From Bacteroidales bacterium (GTDB taxonomy: Bacteria > Bacteroidota > Bacteroidia > Bacteroidales > Muribaculaceae), in the NCBI GenBank assembly GCA_019415705.1, contig DXYS01000024.1, positions 1 to 13,995 of the forward strand: DNA of 13,995 bases, given 5' to 3'. Both the position numbers and the translations under genes were made by a program. The notes beneath the pieces were generated by a model. The model was not told the DNA's origin. It saw only the letters and a list, made by a program, of their open reading frames with translations, and did no database searches. Every line of letters begins with the position of its first letter. Within the stretch, counting starts at the first letter, position 1. Shown piece by piece: positions 7,637-13,995 of the stretch.

Positions 7637-9348
7637 AATTTTATATCTTGTGGTTCTGTGGTGTAACGTCTTCGGTCATAGCGGGCCCAGCGGTCGAGGA
7701 GCGTCCGGGGCGTGCGATATATCAAAGGGTAATCCTTTTCAGGAAGGAGCATGTATGAATCGAAAAATGTAAAGCTGAATATTCTGAAAAGCTCGTCTCG
7801 GTCTGATATCTCCGACAGATTTATGTGCTCGACTATTTCTACGCCACGTTCCCGGAACTGCTGCCGCATGGCGTGCCTGATGTTTACGACGTGGATAGGT
7901 TTGCCAAGACTCTTTTGCGTCGTAAAAACATAATCAATATAGCGGGTATAGCCGAGCCGAGAGGCAGCTGTAGCGCCTAAAGAAAATGTGCCGTTAATGC
8001 AACATAGCATAAACACGCACACTCTGAGCACCCTGTTAGCCGTGCTGCGGCATCGACGCCCGGTCAGTGATATCACAACAGGCAACAACAGCGCCAACCA
8101 AAGGAACGGTATGTAACGCGCCCACCATGACTGTTCAAAACACAGGCATATGGCGAATATCGACAAGTAAAGTACCCACCATCGCCTCGCAGGTCTGTTA
8201 ATTATCATCAGAACTAATCCGATAATCAGCATAGGCAGCATGAATATACCGAAGCCGTTCACACGGGCATCATTGGAATACGAGCGGGACGCGCTCAATA
8301 ATGTCATATCACCTGTGACGACTCCCCACGGACATTTCTCGGCTGACATTAACGATTTGGCAAAGTTTGTCAGGCGGTTGCCCTCATGAAATATCGCGGG
8401 AGTATTGCCGGTCATAATGTCGACGGCATCGGAGCCCAAAGGGTAAACCGGGTTGGCATGATTGACTGTGTTAAGCACATACGGATTGTAACCCATGACA
8501 AAAACTCCGATGATTACGCCGGAAATTACGGAGACAAATCCCGACTTAAACAATCTGTATCGTTTGAAATACAGACACCAGCAGGCAAAAAACAGACACT
8601 CAAGTCCGAGATAAAAGAAGTGTGTGAATTTTGTGTTCGCACCGATTGCGACTGTCATGAACAGCACAATATAAGCAAATGTATCACTCTCATCATGACA
8701 TAAAAGCATGAATGTCGAAACGAGCAGAACGGTCTCAATCCAGATGCAGTAATCATTGTAAGCCGAAAAAGACTGAGCAATTAAGACCGGATTGCATGCC
8801 GCCATAATGACGAGCATTATTCTCCACTTCTTTGATACGCATGGCAACGCTGTGGTGAGCGCGTGCCACATGACTGACAGCGCAGCCCCCGCGAAGACAA
8901 GATTCATACATTTGACTGACTGAAGGTTGCCTGTGAACGCCAGCACAGCCGCCCCGGTCGTTTCCAAAAGCTTTGCATAATGTTTGGCCCATAGTGAGCC
9001 GTTCGGCGGATTGGCCGTAAACGGATTCCATCCGTCCGCCATCATCACCACCATGTCATAATGATAGCCCATACTGTCAGCTGTGGGGTCGTAAATCATC
9101 GACATTGCCGCAACTCCCATTGCCACGAAAAACAAACATAGCAACGACGTGACAAGCGCTCTTTTACGATTGTCTGACAAGAAGGTCACGGTCAACGTCG
9201 CCAAAATCAGTGCGGCAGGCACAATAAGGCAATTGACTTGGACACCGATTAGAAACAGAGCGTCAGTAACAAAAGCCGTATAAAAAAGAAAACTCAGCAA
9301 GAAAAGTCCCGCCTGCGCAGCTTGTCCGATGTGAAGCCTCCAATTCAT
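7633..9348 (-). CDS. Polytopic membrane protein, GT-C-like glycosyltransferase candidate
   Basis: A 571-residue protein with about ten or more membrane segments up to residue ~455 and a hydrophilic C-terminal tail of about 110 residues. After the first segments comes a loop reading YDPTADSMGYHYDM (86-99). Acidic residues in the first outer loop are typical of GT-C fold enzymes, which use polyprenyl-phosphate sugars as donors, and this loop is the main reason for the call. No named family is recognised with certainty. An O-antigen polymerase-like role is the main alternative. The gene follows the UbiA-like gene by 15 bp and overlaps the acyltransferase start by 4 bp, so it is translated as part of one operon. 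The ATG at 9348 is preferred because the UbiA stop lies just upstream and the next methionine is more than 70 residues in. The operon context supports transfer of a lipid-linked sugar; the acceptor is unknown. Confidence 0.65.
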   Translation of the reverse strand: MNWRLHIGQAAQAGLFLLSFLFYTAFVTDALFLIGVQVNCLIVPAALILATLTVTFLSDNRKRALVTSLLCLFFVAMGVAAMSMIYDPTADSMGYHYDMVVMMADGWNPFTANPPNGSLWAKHYAKLLETTGAAVLAFTGNLQSVKCMNLVFAGAALSVMWHALTTALPCVSKKWRIMLVIMAACNPVLIAQSFSAYNDYCIWIETVLLVSTFMLLCHDESDTFAYIVLFMTVAIGANTKFTHFFYLGLECLFFACWCLYFKRYRLFKSGFVSVISGVIIGVFVMGYNPYVLNTVNHANPVYPLGSDAVDIMTGNTPAIFHEGNRLTNFAKSLMSAEKCPWGVVTGDMTLLSASRSYSNDARVNGFGIFMLPMLIIGLVLMIINRPARRWWVLYLSIFAICLCFEQSWWARYIPFLWLALLLPVVISLTGRRCRSTANRVLRVCVFMLCCINGTFSLGATAASRLGYTRYIDYVFTTQKSLGKPIHVVNIRHAMRQQFRERGVEIVEHINLSEISDRDELFRIFSFTFFDSYMLLPEKDYPLIYRTPRTLLDRWARYDRRRYTTEPQDIKL

Positions 9349-9363
9349 CTTAACGACAAGCGT

Positions 9364-10263
9364 TTAGAAAATCTTATAAAGTTCATATCTGAAAATAAAG
9401 AACAATATCAGATACGCAACTATACAAATAAGTATGACGGGGTCATTGATCAGCAGTCTATTATGCGAGCCGCCTTTGTTAGAGCCGATACATATTTCCA
9501 TATATCTCAATATGCCGACTATTACCGGCAGACCGGATATACAAAAGTATTCAGATGTAATAATGCGTGAGCCGCCCGGGAGAATTGTATAGAGGAAATA
9601 ACAGGTCACCGTAGCGCTGCCGGTCAAAGCAAGTGCAGCGTCTATAAACTTAATCGAGTATTTAGCGGCTGTCACACGAAGGTTGACTCCGCTCTCCTCG
9701 TAATAGCCCACATCCTCGCGGCGTTTGCCCAATCCGAGGAAAAGAGACAGAAGGAAAGTCACTATCACTATCCAGACCGACAATGCGCAACCGGCCGCTA
9801 CACTTCCGGCCCACAATCTCAACAGGAAACCGACTGCGATAATCGTAATGTCAATCAGTGTCAGATGTTTGAGATATAATGTGTAGGCGATGTTTATCAG
9901 CAAATATGCCGTCAGGATTACCACGAGCCGGGCATTTATGCACAATATAGCGAGAGTCAGTGACACGGCGACGAGCATAATCGCTAAAGCGGTAGCTTTA
10001 CCGGCCGAGACAGCGCCCGACGCGACGGGTCGCCGGCACTTCTCGGGCGACAGACGGTCAAAGGCGGCATCGCGAACATCGTTAAAACAATAAACCGCCG
10101 ATGACATAAGGCAGAAACAAAACGTGGCAATCACTACAGGCGCAAGCACCGACGGCTCGGCAAGTGTGCCGGCAAAAAAAGCCGGAGCCATCACAAAGAT
10201 ATTTTTTATCCAGTGATTAGGCCTCGCAAGTTTTATCAGATTATTTATAGTGTTATCTGCCAT
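9364..10263 (-). CDS. UbiA family prenyltransferase, decaprenyl-phosphate phosphoribosyltransferase-like
   Basis: A 299-residue integral membrane protein with about eight to nine membrane segments. The first Asp-rich motif is NDVRDAAFDR (61-70), followed by SPEKCRRPVASG, the arrangement seen in the Rv3806c group that joins PRPP to a polyprenyl phosphate. The N-terminal LARPNHWIKNIFVMAP and the later LTLIDITIIAVGFLLRLWAG and LFLGLGKRRED blocks also fit that group better than quinone-pathway UbiA or heme O synthase. The inferred product is a polyprenyl-phosphate 5-phosphoribose, made at the inner face of the membrane, used as a pentose donor precursor. It is the first gene of the operon, with a strong promoter match upstream. 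The family is firm; the subgroup is likely but should be tested by phylogeny. No phosphatase or DprE-type epimerase lies beside it. Confidence 0.85.
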   Translation of the reverse strand: MADNTINNLIKLARPNHWIKNIFVMAPAFFAGTLAEPSVLAPVVIATFCFCLMSSAVYCFNDVRDAAFDRLSPEKCRRPVASGAVSAGKATALAIMLVAVSLTLAILCINARLVVILTAYLLINIAYTLYLKHLTLIDITIIAVGFLLRLWAGSVAAGCALSVWIVIVTFLLSLFLGLGKRREDVGYYEESGVNLRVTAAKYSIKFIDAALALTGSATVTCYFLYTILPGGSRIITSEYFCISGLPVIVGILRYMEICIGSNKGGSHNRLLINDPVILICIVAYLILFFIFRYELYKIF

Positions 10264-10321
10264 TTTTGAAATGTAATAAATGGAACGCCGGATAAAAATC
10301 TATGGCATACATTCATCTCGA

Positions 10322-10352
10322 CAAAAGTAATTTAAATAAGCGAATTCGGCAA
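10322..10352 (-). promoter_or_regulatory. Promoter of the UbiA-GT-C-acyltransferase operon
   Basis: On the minus strand TACTTTTG (10329-10322) matches TAnnTTTG, with TTG (10352-10350) exactly 20 bp upstream. Transcription from near 10315 gives a leader of about 52 nt, A+T-rich, with no Shine-Dalgarno match before the ATG at 10263. No other promoter-like site is seen within the operon. Confidence 0.65.
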
Positions 10353-10416
10353 GTCGGGGGCTATATTTCATGCTTTTGCGGACGTTTGCGGAGATTTTCG
10401 GGCGTTTTAATTGCCG

Positions 10417-10464
10417 GGTTAAGCGAGTTTTTATTATGCGGTTAAGCGCTCGGTCGTAATTTTG
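10417..10464 (+). promoter_or_regulatory. Probable promoter of the GH71/99-like gene with 9-bp direct repeat
   Basis: TAATTTTG (10457-10464) is a -7 match 22 bp before the ATG at 10486. There is no TTG at the expected distance. Instead GGTTAAGCG occurs twice (10417-10425 and 10440-10448), the second copy just upstream of the -7 box. A missing -33 box with a direct repeat in its place would fit a promoter that needs an activator, but this is inference from one site. Confidence 0.4.
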
Positions 10465-10485
10465 TAAAAATCAATCATTATTATC

Positions 10486-11775
10486 ATGAAAAAATATATC
10501 ATAGCTGCATTAGGTCTGTTTGGATTCGCTCTCATGGGCGGCGCTCAGACCCACCACTCTCTTCAGACCGAATATCCGTCGTACAAAGGCCTCGTCATGG
10601 CCGGCTATCAGGGATGGTTCAGAGGCGACAAAGACGGCACGAATCAGGGCTTCGGCCATTATGGCTTGAAGAAAGCTTTCGACGCTAATCACTGCACCAT
10701 CGACATCTGGCCCGACGTGTCGGAGTACGAGAAAACTTATGAGACTTCGTTCCGTCACGCCGACGGCTCTGTTGCCAAGGTGTTCAGCTCGGCCGACTCG
10801 TCGAGTGTAGACCTGCATTTCAAATGGATGCAGGACTATGGTGTCGACGGCGTGTTCATGCAGCGTTTCTGGGGCACCGCCAAAGGCGACCTCAAGTCAG
10901 TGCCCACCCGCATATTGGGCAATGCTCTGAAATCGGCATCTAAATACGGCCGCGCCATAGCCGTGATGTACGACCTGTCTGGACTGTCGGCCCGCGGAGA
11001 GGACTGTTCGGCCATCATCAACGACTGGAAACGCCTCGTCGACGAGATAAAAGTGACAAATCAGGAGGGACGCAAGACTTATCTGCATCACAACGGCAAA
11101 CCCGTCGTGGCCATCTGGGGCGTCGGCTTCCCTGACCGTCCCTACAATATCCGCAATATCGGCCTCGACCGTGTTATCGACTTCCTGCAGAATGACCCCG
11201 TCTACGGCGGATGCGCCGTGATGCTCGGCGTGCCCACGTTCTGGCGCAACCTTGAGTCAGACTGCATCCACGACCCCTATCTGCACACTCTCATCAAGCA
11301 GAGCGACATCATCATGCCGTGGACCATACAGCGTTTCACCCCGCTGCTCCACAATGACATGGACCGTTACCGCGACCTTATCATCGAGGATATCAAATGG
11401 TGTAACGCCAACGGTGTGGAGTACGTACCGGCCGTAACACCCGGCTTCAGCTGGCACAATCTCAGCCGCGTCGAGTTTCCCGACGACGTCAAGCCCATAG
11501 GCAGCATTCCCCGTCAGGGAGGCCGTTTCTACTGGCAGCAGCTCTCGACAGCCATCCGCTCCGGAGCCAAGATGATTTATGTGGCGATGTTTGACGAAGT
11601 CGACGAAGGCACTGCAATATTCAAATGCACTGATAATCCTCCGGTAGCCCATCCCGCCAAATTCATAGACATGGACGGTATGCCGTCTGACCATTATCTG
11701 TGGCTCACGGGCGAAGCCGCCAAGATGCTGCGCGGCGAGAAACCGCTTACCGACAAAATGCCGCAGCGACTATAA
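10486..11775 (+). CDS. Secreted GH71/GH99-like glycoside hydrolase
   Basis: A 429-residue protein starting with a signal peptide (MKKYIIAALGLFGFALMGGA, cleavage probably before Gln21). The chain shows the pattern of GH71/99-like hydrolases of Bacteroidetes: GLVMAGYQGWF (35-45), a Trp/Asp-rich barrel, AVMYDLSG (159-166), VVAIWGVGF (207-215), IIMPWTIQRF (275-284), YVPAVTPGFSWHN (313-325) and MFDEVDEGTAIFK (368-380). The EVDEGT segment gives Glu371 and Glu374 the same ExxEGT spacing as the two catalytic glutamates of GH99 endo-alpha-mannosidases. It probably acts in the periplasm or outside the cell on an alpha-linked glycan; the substrate is not readable. Its family label in annotations is often only GH71/99-like or endo-alpha-mannosidase-like. 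It is transcribed alone, with no SusC/SusD pair or sugar transporter nearby. The start is fixed by the signal peptide. Confidence 0.85.
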   Translation: MKKYIIAALGLFGFALMGGAQTHHSLQTEYPSYKGLVMAGYQGWFRGDKDGTNQGFGHYGLKKAFDANHCTIDIWPDVSEYEKTYETSFRHADGSVAKVFSSADSSSVDLHFKWMQDYGVDGVFMQRFWGTAKGDLKSVPTRILGNALKSASKYGRAIAVMYDLSGLSARGEDCSAIINDWKRLVDEIKVTNQEGRKTYLHHNGKPVVAIWGVGFPDRPYNIRNIGLDRVIDFLQNDPVYGGCAVMLGVPTFWRNLESDCIHDPYLHTLIKQSDIIMPWTIQRFTPLLHNDMDRYRDLIIEDIKWCNANGVEYVPAVTPGFSWHNLSRVEFPDDVKPIGSIPRQGGRFYWQQLSTAIRSGAKMIYVAMFDEVDEGTAIFKCTDNPPVAHPAKFIDMDGMPSDHYLWLTGEAAKMLRGEKPLTDKMPQRL

Positions 11776-12049
11776 ATTCGCGGAGATGTTTTCCGCGAGG
11801 GAGTTCATCGCAAGGCAGGTCTGACGTGAGAGTATGCCGGGAAGATTGGCTGAAATCCTTAAGGACTTTCTTTATGGCCGAACCGACAGCTGTCGCCCTG
11901 ATAAAAGAGCTGCCCTTAGTTCCTGCGGATAGGTGGCAATCGCCCTCTAGCGAGCCGAAATTTTCGACAAGAGGACTCTTGTTGAGGGTCACCAAATAAA
12001 TACACCTTTGGGTGTAATCATGCCATGGAGCGCGCAAGATTCTGTTCAT
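11747..12049 (-). pseudogene. Truncated REP-associated (Y1, IS200-like) transposase remnant
   Basis: An open frame of 100 residues. The first about 65 (MNRILRAPWHDYTQRC, IYLVTLNKSPLVENFGSLEG, then GSSFIRATAVGSAIKKVLKDF) resemble the N-terminus of the Bacteroidetes REP-associated tyrosine transposases, where the (V/I)TLNK strand leads into the HUH fold. After residue 66 the family's usual PDHxH segment and the catalytic tyrosine helix are absent. The remaining about 35 residues look like chance reading frame, the last codons overlapping the opposite-strand hydrolase. About two thirds of a normal length is missing. It is therefore a decayed transposase, not active. A 43-bp direct repeat lies just upstream of its start. 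The resemblance is from memory of the family, so a database check is needed. Confidence 0.55.
11779..11797 (+). terminator. Weak hairpin after the GH71/99-like gene
   Basis: CGCGGA (11779-11784) pairs with TCCGCG (11792-11797) around a 7-base loop, starting 4 bases after the stop. There is no T-run behind it, so intrinsic termination is doubtful. Confidence 0.3.
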
Positions 12050-12061
12050 TGGCCGGGAGTT

Positions 12062-12147
12062 TTTTTTCGCTTAAGCTCAAGGCTCTGACAAAATTTCTAT
12101 TATATTTTTTCGCTGAAGCTCAGGGCTTGGACAAAATTTTTGTTTGA
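12062..12147. repeat. 43-bp direct repeat, two units
   Basis: Units at 12062-12104 and 12105-12147 both read TTTTTTCGCT(T/G)AAGCTCA followed by GGCT(C/T)(T/G)GACAAAATTT. They differ at several positions, most in the last ten bases. They lie between the transposase remnant and the ComM-type gene, in the part of the 400-bp interval (11776-12174) that holds no coding sequence. Confidence 0.75.
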
Positions 12148-12163
12148 GCGTCGAGCTTCAGCG
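12111..12163. repeat. 10-bp inverted repeat with 33-bp loop
   Basis: CGCTGAAGCT (12111-12120, inside the second 43-bp unit) is matched perfectly by AGCTTCAGCG (12154-12163). The loop is long and no T-run follows on either strand, so it is not a normal terminator. REP-like elements with such arms are expected near Y1 transposases. Confidence 0.55.
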
Positions 12164-12174
12164 AGATCGTTTGT

Positions 12175-13731
12175 TCAGGGGAGCTTGTCAGTATGTGCGC
12201 CCCATGAGCCTCGGTCGAGGTTACGGTAGCCGACGGCCTCGTACATGTGGCGCGGGGCTATATCCTCGGCGCCGTCGAGGTCGGCAATGGTGCGGGCAAC
12301 CTTGAGGATACGGTCGTAGGCGCGAGCGCTGAGCTCGAGCTTGACCATGACTTTCTCGAGTATGGCGCGTGTCTCGGCGTCCAAGCGGCAGTAGCGCGTC
12401 ATCAGGCGCGAGTTCATCTGCGCGTTGCAGTGCACACCGGGCTCGTCGGCAAAGCGCCGCTCCTGTATGGCACGGGCGGCGATGACACGCTCGCGGATGA
12501 CGTCGCTGCGCTCGCCCGTAGGCCCGTCTGACAGCTTGTCGATGGCTACAGGCAGTATCTCGCACTGTATGTCTATGCGGTCGAGCAACGGGCCGGAGAT
12601 GCGGCTGAGATAGCGCGACACCTGACCGGGCGTGCAAGTGCACTCTTTGGTCGGATGGTTGTAGTAGCCACACGGACAGGGATTCATCGAAGCCACAAGC
12701 ATGAACGACGCCGGATAGTCTATCGAGTAGCGTGCACGCGAGACCGTGATTTGACGGTCTTCCAAGGGCTGACGCATCACCTCGAGGACCGAGCGTGAGA
12801 ACTCAGGAAATTCATCGAGAAAAAGGATGCCGTTATGAGCCAGCGAAATCTCGCCGGGTAATGGATTTGTGCCGCCTCCGACCAGCGCCACAGGCGAAAT
12901 AGTGTGATGCGGCGAGCGGAACGGACGCGCCGTCATCAGGCGCGAGCCGCGCTTTAGCTTGCCGGCCACTGAGTGTATCTTGGTGGTCTCGAGGGCCTCT
13001 GACAGCGTCAGCGGCGGCAGTATCGTCGGCAGACGCTTGGCCATCATTGACTTGCCCGAGCCGGGAGGTCCGACGAGCAATATGTTATGGCCGCCGGCGC
13101 AGGCAACCTCGAAAGCCCGCTTGACATTGTCCTGACCTCTGACCTCCGAAAAATCGACGTCATATATAGTGCGTGCGGCCGCAAATTCCTCGCGCGTATT
13201 GACTATTGTCGGCTCAAGCGGGCAAGTACCCGTCAGGTAGTCGACGACCTGCTGCAGACTGCCGGCTCCGTAAACTTCAAGATTATTAACCACGGCGGCC
13301 TCTGTCGCATTGGCCTCGGGCACAATCATACCCTTGAAACCGGCACGGCGCGCCTCAATGGCCATCGGCAGTACGCCTTTGACCGGCAGCAGCGAGCCGT
13401 CTAACGAGAGTTCGCCCATCAGCATATAGCGGTCAAGCTCGGGCGCCGTTATTATCTCGGCTCCGGCCAGCAAGCCGACGGCTATCGGCAGGTCGTAGGC
13501 CGAACCCTCCTTGCGCACATCTGCCGGAGCGAGGTTGACTACAATGCCGCGGCGTGGAAAATCATAACCCGACTGCGTCAGGGCCGAGCGCACACGCTCG
13601 TGGCTCTCCTTGATGGCAGTGTCGGGCAGACCGACAATAGTGTAAGAGAAACCACGCGCCACCGACACCTCGACGGTGATGACGATGGCATCAATGCCCT
13701 GCAGGGCGGCTCCGTAAGTCTTGACTAACAT
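12175..13731 (-). CDS. comM: ComM/YifB family Mg-chelatase-like AAA+ ATPase
   Basis: A 518-residue cytoplasmic AAA+ protein. In ComM of Vibrio cholerae this family is a hexameric helicase that promotes branch migration when incoming DNA is integrated during natural transformation; in non-competent bacteria the role is less clear. The N-terminal Lon-like domain begins MLVKTYGAALQGIDA. Then come Walker A GPPGSGKS (221-228), Walker B GILFLDE (301-307), and the cysteine cluster NPCPCGYYNHPTKECTC (350-366) typical of the family. The C-terminal Mg-chelatase domain ends near the stop. The start at 13731 is chosen because the family begins at MLVKTYG; the frame is open further upstream but that stretch lies in the preceding gene and reads as Arg-rich noise. 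The gap to the upstream gene is 11 bp, so the two are probably cotranscribed. Confidence 0.95.
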   Translation of the reverse strand: MLVKTYGAALQGIDAIVITVEVSVARGFSYTIVGLPDTAIKESHERVRSALTQSGYDFPRRGIVVNLAPADVRKEGSAYDLPIAVGLLAGAEIITAPELDRYMLMGELSLDGSLLPVKGVLPMAIEARRAGFKGMIVPEANATEAAVVNNLEVYGAGSLQQVVDYLTGTCPLEPTIVNTREEFAAARTIYDVDFSEVRGQDNVKRAFEVACAGGHNILLVGPPGSGKSMMAKRLPTILPPLTLSEALETTKIHSVAGKLKRGSRLMTARPFRSPHHTISPVALVGGGTNPLPGEISLAHNGILFLDEFPEFSRSVLEVMRQPLEDRQITVSRARYSIDYPASFMLVASMNPCPCGYYNHPTKECTCTPGQVSRYLSRISGPLLDRIDIQCEILPVAIDKLSDGPTGERSDVIRERVIAARAIQERRFADEPGVHCNAQMNSRLMTRYCRLDAETRAILEKVMVKLELSARAYDRILKVARTIADLDGAEDIAPRHMYEAVGYRNLDRGSWGAHTDKLP

Positions 13732-13742
13732 AATGGCAACTA

Positions 13743-13995
13743 TTACTTGATGCTGTCGCCTACAAAGCGCTCGACATCGGCGAGCGCCGTCGTGCGCAGA
13801 GCCTGACGGCCCGTGGCATCGACTATGATGAAATAAGGCAGAGAGGGCACGCCGAGGCTGCCGAGACCGGGCGCTGCAACCGAGCCGGCCACCCATCCGC
13901 GCTGCCAGCCGACTGTGTCACTTCGGACGGCGCGGCGCCATGTCTCGACTTCGCGGTCAAGCCCGAGATCGAGAATGTGAAGCCGTTTAGACGGC
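13743..13995 (-). CDS. Thioredoxin-like (TlpA/AhpC-TSA type) protein, 3' end only
   Basis: The last 83 codons of a gene that enters from the right edge of the window; the stop is at 13743-13745. The visible part reads PSKRLHILDLGLDREVETWR, later LGVPSLPYFIIVDATGRQ and ends ERFVGDSIK. An 'LGVPSLPYFIIVDATGR' segment with the cis-proline of the thioredoxin fold is typical of TlpA-like proteins after their CxxC motif. The CxxC itself would lie outside the window and is not seen, so redox activity cannot be judged. There is no methionine in the fragment, which makes it easy to miss. It lies 11 bp upstream of the ComM-type gene. Confidence 0.75.
   Translation of the reverse strand, partial: PSKRLHILDLGLDREVETWRRAVRSDTVGWQRGWVAGSVAAPGLGSLGVPSLPYFIIVDATGRQALRTTALADVERFVGDSIK

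Noticed and set aside
12062..12163. CRISPR array or transposon ends
   Set aside because: There are only two adjacent diverged units without spacers between them, and no cas gene or intact transposase is present.
12111..12163. Terminator for the ComM-type gene
   Set aside because: The loop is 33 bases, and on the minus strand the 3' arm is followed by a run of A, not T.
13732..13896. N-terminal extension of the ComM-type protein by 55 residues
   Set aside because: The family starts at MLVKTYG; the extension overlaps the thioredoxin-like gene in another frame and is Arg/Ala-rich noise.

Overview
The window looks like chromosomal DNA from a Bacteroidales gut bacterium, probably close to Muribaculaceae; this rests on gene content and promoter style, not on a marker gene. 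Five sites match the Bacteroidetes promoter pattern (TAnnTTTG at -7). In four of these a TTG lies 20 or 22 bases upstream, and the fifth has only the -7 box. Start codons lack a clear Shine-Dalgarno sequence. One protein ends in a type A sorting-like domain, and DUF4143 ATPases and GH71/99-like hydrolases are common in this order.

Layout. 30-1379 (-): an AAA+/DUF4143 ATPase with its own promoter, which is embedded in a 32-bp tandem repeat. 1560-3492 (-): a secreted protein with about three CBM6-like modules and a sorting-like tail, broken by two -1 frameshifts, with a terminator behind it and palindromic operator-like sites in front. 3662-5038 (-): a DUF389 membrane protein, divergent from 5245-6594 (+), a sodium:neurotransmitter-symporter family transporter. 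10263-6641 (-): a three-gene operon (UbiA-family prenyltransferase, polytopic GT-C-like protein, acyltransferase 3) with a good promoter and an ATGA overlap between the last two genes. 10486-11775 (+): a secreted GH71/GH99-like hydrolase. 11776-12174: no intact gene, but a truncated REP-associated (Y1) transposase remnant and a 43-bp direct repeat with an inverted repeat. 12175-13731 (-): a ComM/YifB-type AAA+ ATPase, preceded 11 bp upstream by the 3' end of a thioredoxin-like gene that runs off the window.

The best candidate for an undescribed system is the three-gene operon. A prenyl-phosphate phosphoribosyltransferase-like UbiA enzyme could make a lipid-linked pentose, the GT-C-like protein could transfer it outside the cytoplasmic membrane, and the acyltransferase could decorate the glycan. 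This resembles, in outline, the decaprenyl-phosphoryl-arabinose routes of mycobacteria and of Pseudomonas pilin glycosylation, but no DprE1/DprE2-type epimerase is present in the window. The other genes are mostly independent transcription units.
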